From Methanosarcina sp. UBA5 (GTDB lineage: Archaea > Halobacteriota > Methanosarcinia > Methanosarcinales > Methanosarcinaceae), in NCBI RefSeq assembly GCF_002505485.1, contig NZ_DAVG01000070.1:1-7294 (forward strand): a stretch of 7,294 nucleotides of DNA. Reading direction: 5' to 3'. The notes beneath the pieces are model-generated. The model was not told the DNA's origin and did no database searches. It saw only the letters and a program-made list of their open reading frames with translations. Below, in pieces: positions 5,298 through 7,294 of the stretch. The first letter of the stretch is position 1, and each line of letters opens with the position of its first letter. The translations under genes were made by a program, and so were the position numbers.

Positions 5298-5375
5298 AAA
5301 ATGAAGTGAAAAACAGAGTCTGGGAAAGAAGTATGGAGAACCCGAGTCAGCAAGAAAAATATGGTAAAAAAGAGC

Positions 5376-5876
5376 TTATCTAATACTCGCGTCCGACTGC
5401 ATTACCCCGAATATGTTTCTCTCGGTATCGAGGCAATATGCGTACCAACCGACTCCACGTATCGGTCTTTTTTCCATAGTGATTTTACCGCCGTGCTTTT
5501 GTATCCTGCTCAGGTATTCATCGATATTCGGGACGCCTATTGTGCAGACATAGGTACTTATCGGTGTATCCGCTCCCGGTTCTCTTCCCTGCCTTTTCAT
5601 CAGACCGCCGTCGATTCCAGGCTCATCTTCATTGCCGGTGATTACATTCCAGTATTCCATCGAACCTTCCGACCTCTCGATTTTCCAGCCGAACACATCC
5701 TGATAGAATTTCTTAGCCCTTGCAATGTCTCCTGCGTATATTTCAAAATGAATTACTCTTGGCGTGAGAATTACCTCCTGTCTTATTAGATAATTTGGAT
5801 GATATTCATATATTAATTTAGGTTTTACTTTTTTAGACACTAAATTTTCTAATCCAGAACGGTATATAGAAGTCAT
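5376..5876 (-). CDS. VOC-superfamily (glyoxalase/bleomycin-resistance-like) protein
   Basis: The domain begins PRVIHFEIYAGDIARAKKFY and continues through FGWKIERSEG, EYWNVITG, GIDGGLMKR, the STYVCTIGVPNIDEYL strand-helix, and ends GWYAYCLDTERNIFGVMQSD. This is one complete beta-alpha-beta-beta-beta pair of the VOC fold, which binds a metal and small substrates; the substrate here is unknown. The coordinates use the only in-frame ATG (166 residues), but the first 37 residues look like promoter and leader DNA: a TATA-like box (5808-5817) and a perfect GGAGGT (5773-5778) lie within them. Seven bases after GGAGGT is codon ACG (5763-5765), exactly where relatives begin MPRVIHFEI. The real gene is probably 5376-5765, 129 residues, with ATG changed to ACG. 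It may be poorly expressed or newly inactivated. Confidence 0.85.
   Translation of the reverse strand: MTSIYRSGLENLVSKKVKPKLIYEYHPNYLIRQEVILTPRVIHFEIYAGDIARAKKFYQDVFGWKIERSEGSMEYWNVITGNEDEPGIDGGLMKRQGREPGADTPISTYVCTIGVPNIDEYLSRIQKHGGKITMEKRPIRGVGWYAYCLDTERNIFGVMQSDASIR
5773..5778 (-). promoter_or_regulatory. Ribosome binding site GGAGGT before an ACG codon
   Basis: GGAGGT is 7 bases upstream of ACG at 5763-5765, the conserved first codon of the VOC domain. It argues that the family start is ACG here and that the long ATG form from 5876 is not the natural protein. Confidence 0.65.
5808..5817 (-). promoter_or_regulatory. Candidate TATA box of the VOC gene
   Basis: TTAATATATG on the minus strand would start transcription near 5786, giving a leader of about 21 bases with GGAGGT well placed. 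That fits a start at 5765, not 5876. Confidence 0.45.
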
Positions 5877-5979
5877 GAAACTATTAGGGGACTCTCAGGA
5901 AATTCTTAGGAACCTAGAAGATCCAGACCGGCTTTTTCACTTTGTCTCTCTTTCCTTTTTCTAACACTTAACTTATCTA

Positions 5980-6306
5980 TCAAACCGGCAAGGGATTCGG
6001 GCTCTTGAGCGGCTTTTGATCAAAGAATTCAAAAAAAATCTTGTTCTTATTTTTAGCTAAAAATTGGGAGATGTATTCAGTAAACAGTTCCATATCTTCA
6101 AGGCCTCTCTGCAGATTTTCATAAAGCCTATCCAGCTCTACTTTCGCATACATACTCGCACATTTCTGAATCCTGAGGCAGGTTCATTCTTCGGGCAAAG
6201 GCTTCAGAAGAACACCGATTTCTCCAAGGGTGCGGAATATTTTCCTTGTTAATCTTAGGGCGTTTATTTTCTCCGCTGAAATAATAATTTCCCCAATATC
6301 AAACAC
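5980..6306 (-). pseudogene. Unknown gene interrupted by one in-frame TGA
   Basis: A single minus-strand frame runs from GTG 6306 to TGA 5980-5982, 108 codons, broken only by TGA at 6184-6186 (codon 41). Before the break it reads VFDIGEIIISAEKINALRLT and a basic helix ending LLKPLPEE. After it comes a helical, charged stretch with YAKVELDRLYENLQRGLEDM and EYISQFLAKNKNK. Both halves look like real coding in the same frame, so the simplest view is a nonsense change, for instance CGA (Arg) to TGA. There is no ribosome binding site at GTG 6306, and the frame upstream closes at once, so the true 5' end may also be lost. ATG 6144 could restart the second half. I do not recognise the family. Confidence 0.45.
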
Positions 6307-6612
6307 TTTTCATGACAAGTAATACGCCTGTCGAAAACGAAGTTGCAAGTCGAGAGCCAGCAATATCCACAGGAAAATACAATCCGGAGTGAACTCCAGC
6401 AAGTCAGCTAAAACATGAAAGCATTGTAAATATTGCGCCAGTAAATCTTAAGTCTTAAATTGTTAGAGATATTGGTAAATTTTACAAATTTTAAACTGTC
6501 TCACTTTTTTTGAGGCCTTAAATAACTTCTAAGCGGAATTTTAAAGTTATTTCTTTTAATTTAATCCCTAATCTTTACACAAAAAAATTATAAGTAATAC
6601 GCGCTATATTGT
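6307..6612. other. Intergenic stretch, possible gene debris
   Basis: The only hint of coding is a plus-strand frame from ATG 6312, MTSNTPVENEVASREPAIST and six more residues, then TGA (6390-6392), then another 21 codons to TAA 6456-6458. Its start lies 5 bases from the start of the minus-strand broken gene, which suggests a junction between unrelated fragments. The rest, 6460-6612, is AT-rich upstream DNA of the DUF3303 gene. Confidence 0.4.
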
Positions 6613-6613
6613 A

Positions 6614-6623
6614 CATATAAAAT
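6614..6623 (+). promoter_or_regulatory. Candidate TATA box of the DUF3303 gene
   Basis: CATATAAAAT lies about 44 bases before ATG 6662. A start near 6645 would give a leader of about 17 bases holding a weak CAGG ribosome binding site (6647-6650). Confidence 0.45.
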
Positions 6624-6661
6624 TATTATAGATTACAAAACCAGATCAGGAAATCAAAAAT

Positions 6662-6973
6662 ATGTTATTGTTAGACATAACAACTTTTGATCCTAAAAAT
6701 ACCATAGAGTTATTTAAGCGATGGGAAAAGATAGAAAATATGGCTTTTCCAGATGGGTTGAAGGTTATTAACCAGTGGTTTGATGCAGGAGGGGGCCGTG
6801 TGATAACTCTGTTTGACGTAGAAACAGTCAAAGACTATCTGGCTTATAATTTGCCATTTACTGATTTATGCCAGATTGATGTGTTTCCTGTCATAGAGGC
6901 CAATGATTTTAAAAAGTCCACAGTATACCAGATAGAAAAATTAAGCAGTCCAGAAAATGAGCAATCCAGATAA
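6662..6973 (+). CDS. DUF3303-family small protein
   Basis: This 103-residue protein matches the DUF3303 pattern as I know it: N-terminal strand MLLLDITTFDPKN, helix ELFKRWEKI, the strand pair VINQWFDAGGGRVITLFDV, a helix and the closing strand CQIDVFPVIEAND. It should be a small alpha/beta (ferredoxin-like) dimer in the cytoplasm. The family has no agreed biochemical role. The last 15 residues are polar and probably disordered. It stands alone with its own promoter and ends at a hairpin shared with the convergent frame to its right. It has the cleanest start, frame and composition of any gene right of the tRNA half. Confidence 0.8.
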   Translation: MLLLDITTFDPKNTIELFKRWEKIENMAFPDGLKVINQWFDAGGGRVITLFDVETVKDYLAYNLPFTDLCQIDVFPVIEANDFKKSTVYQIEKLSSPENEQSR

Positions 6974-7023
6974 TTCTGTATAAACTACGGATATTCTTTA
7001 TTTCAGAAAAGTGAAACATGTAT

Positions 7024-7047
7024 AACTATCCAAATTTTTGGATAGTT
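7024..7047. terminator. Perfect 11-bp hairpin between convergent frames
   Basis: AACTATCCAAA (7024-7034) and TTTGGATAGTT (7037-7047) are exact inverted copies around TT. The hairpin is 51 bases after the DUF3303 stop and overlaps the last codons of the minus-strand frame, so it could serve both directions. There is no T run after it, so the terminator role is uncertain. Confidence 0.5.
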
Positions 7048-7235
7048 GAGCCTTGAATAGCATAACTCAACATTTCATTTTCAATTGCTATTTTTGTAGC
7101 TTCTCTTATGATAGTCAATTCTAACTTTATTTCTGTTAGAGGGCCCGCCGCGATCAAACGGTACCCAGGTTGGTTTTTTAATGATATCCAATTCTAACTA
7201 TTAACTTTCATAACTTTCATCGATTTCGGGTTCAT
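7026..7235 (-). pseudogene. Short reading frame with one in-frame TAG, function unknown
   Basis: From ATG 7235 the frame reads MNPKSMKVMKVNS, then TAG (7194-7196), then continues in the same frame: NWISLKNQPGYRLIAAGPL, TEIKLELTIIREATKIAIEN and EMLSYAIQGSTIQKFG, to TAG at 7026-7028. The part after the first TAG has the composition and helix pattern of a true protein. A TATA-like box (7269-7275) would start the transcript about 11 bases before ATG 7235. In pyrrolysine-using methanogens TAG can be read as an amino acid, but this is not one of the methylamine methyltransferases. The first 13 residues contain a 9-base tandem repeat (ATGAAAGTT), so they may be non-coding. A decayed gene fragment is the safer call. 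Confidence 0.35.
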
Positions 7236-7268
7236 TTCTGGGATAATGCAAGTTTTATTCCAATGCAT

Positions 7269-7275
7269 GTATAAA
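7269..7275 (-). promoter_or_regulatory. Candidate TATA box at the right edge
   Basis: TTTATAC on the minus strand lies about 37 bases before ATG 7235 and could drive the TAG-containing frame. Short AT-rich boxes are common here, so support is weak. Confidence 0.3.
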
Positions 7276-7294
7276 TGCCGGCTTTTCCCCAGTT

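Noticed and set aside
5361..5789. Plus-strand 142-codon frame
   Set aside because: It lies opposite the VOC gene, whose protein is clearly recognisable, so this is a shadow.
6064..6252. Plus-strand 62-codon frame
   Set aside because: The opposite strand has the better coding character in this stretch, although broken by a TGA.
6312..6458. Plus-strand frame MTSNTPVENEVASREP... with one TGA
   Set aside because: The composition is plausible, but there is no ribosome binding site or promoter, it is interrupted at 6390, and I know no family. It is mentioned only in the description of this stretch.

Overview
The window looks archaeal, most likely from Methanosarcina or a close relative. Genes have archaeal TATA boxes about 26 bases upstream of the transcript start, some genes appear leaderless, others have strong GGAGG ribosome binding sites, and the tRNA remnant does not encode CCA. 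The protein families (integrase with a C-terminal zinc ribbon, AbrB-fold regulator, VOC protein, DUF3303 protein, DUF4157 remnant) fit that genus. The assignment comes from recognition of these features, not from a search.

Left part (1-943, minus strand): a compact group of small genes. An AbrB-fold protein overlaps a 55-residue protein by four bases (ATGA), and that gene runs into a small four-cysteine protein. Downstream lie a decayed copy of the 55-residue protein's tail, a frameshifted small gene, and the first 27 codons of another gene that leaves the window. This last gene has a good ribosome binding site but ATA where the start codon should be.

Middle (about 1000-4555): the right-hand part of what I infer to be an integrated element. 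It holds an AT-rich 423-residue winged-helix protein of unknown function (plus strand), the C-terminal half of a tyrosine recombinase, and a full-length tyrosine recombinase (both minus). The full integrase starts 57 bases from the 3' half of a tRNA-Leu(TAA), which is cut at the anticodon arm. That is the expected layout of an element end where the integrase recombines into a tRNA gene. The other end and the intact tRNA are not in the window, so how far left the element reaches is unknown.

Right part (4556-7294): decayed flanking DNA with a few live genes. About 4938-5297 (minus) is a multiply frameshifted remnant of a DUF4157 (eCIS core domain) protein with its 20-residue acidic repeats. Next come a VOC-superfamily protein whose family start is ACG after a perfect ribosome binding site, an unknown gene interrupted by one TGA, an intact DUF3303 protein (plus), and a convergent short reading frame interrupted by one in-frame TAG. 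A perfect hairpin lies between the last two.

The two integrases, the tRNA half and the helical cargo protein form one story, an element that integrates at tRNA-Leu. The small AbrB operon is a second, separate unit. Much of the remainder is gene debris, so this looks like an integration hot spot or a region under weak selection.
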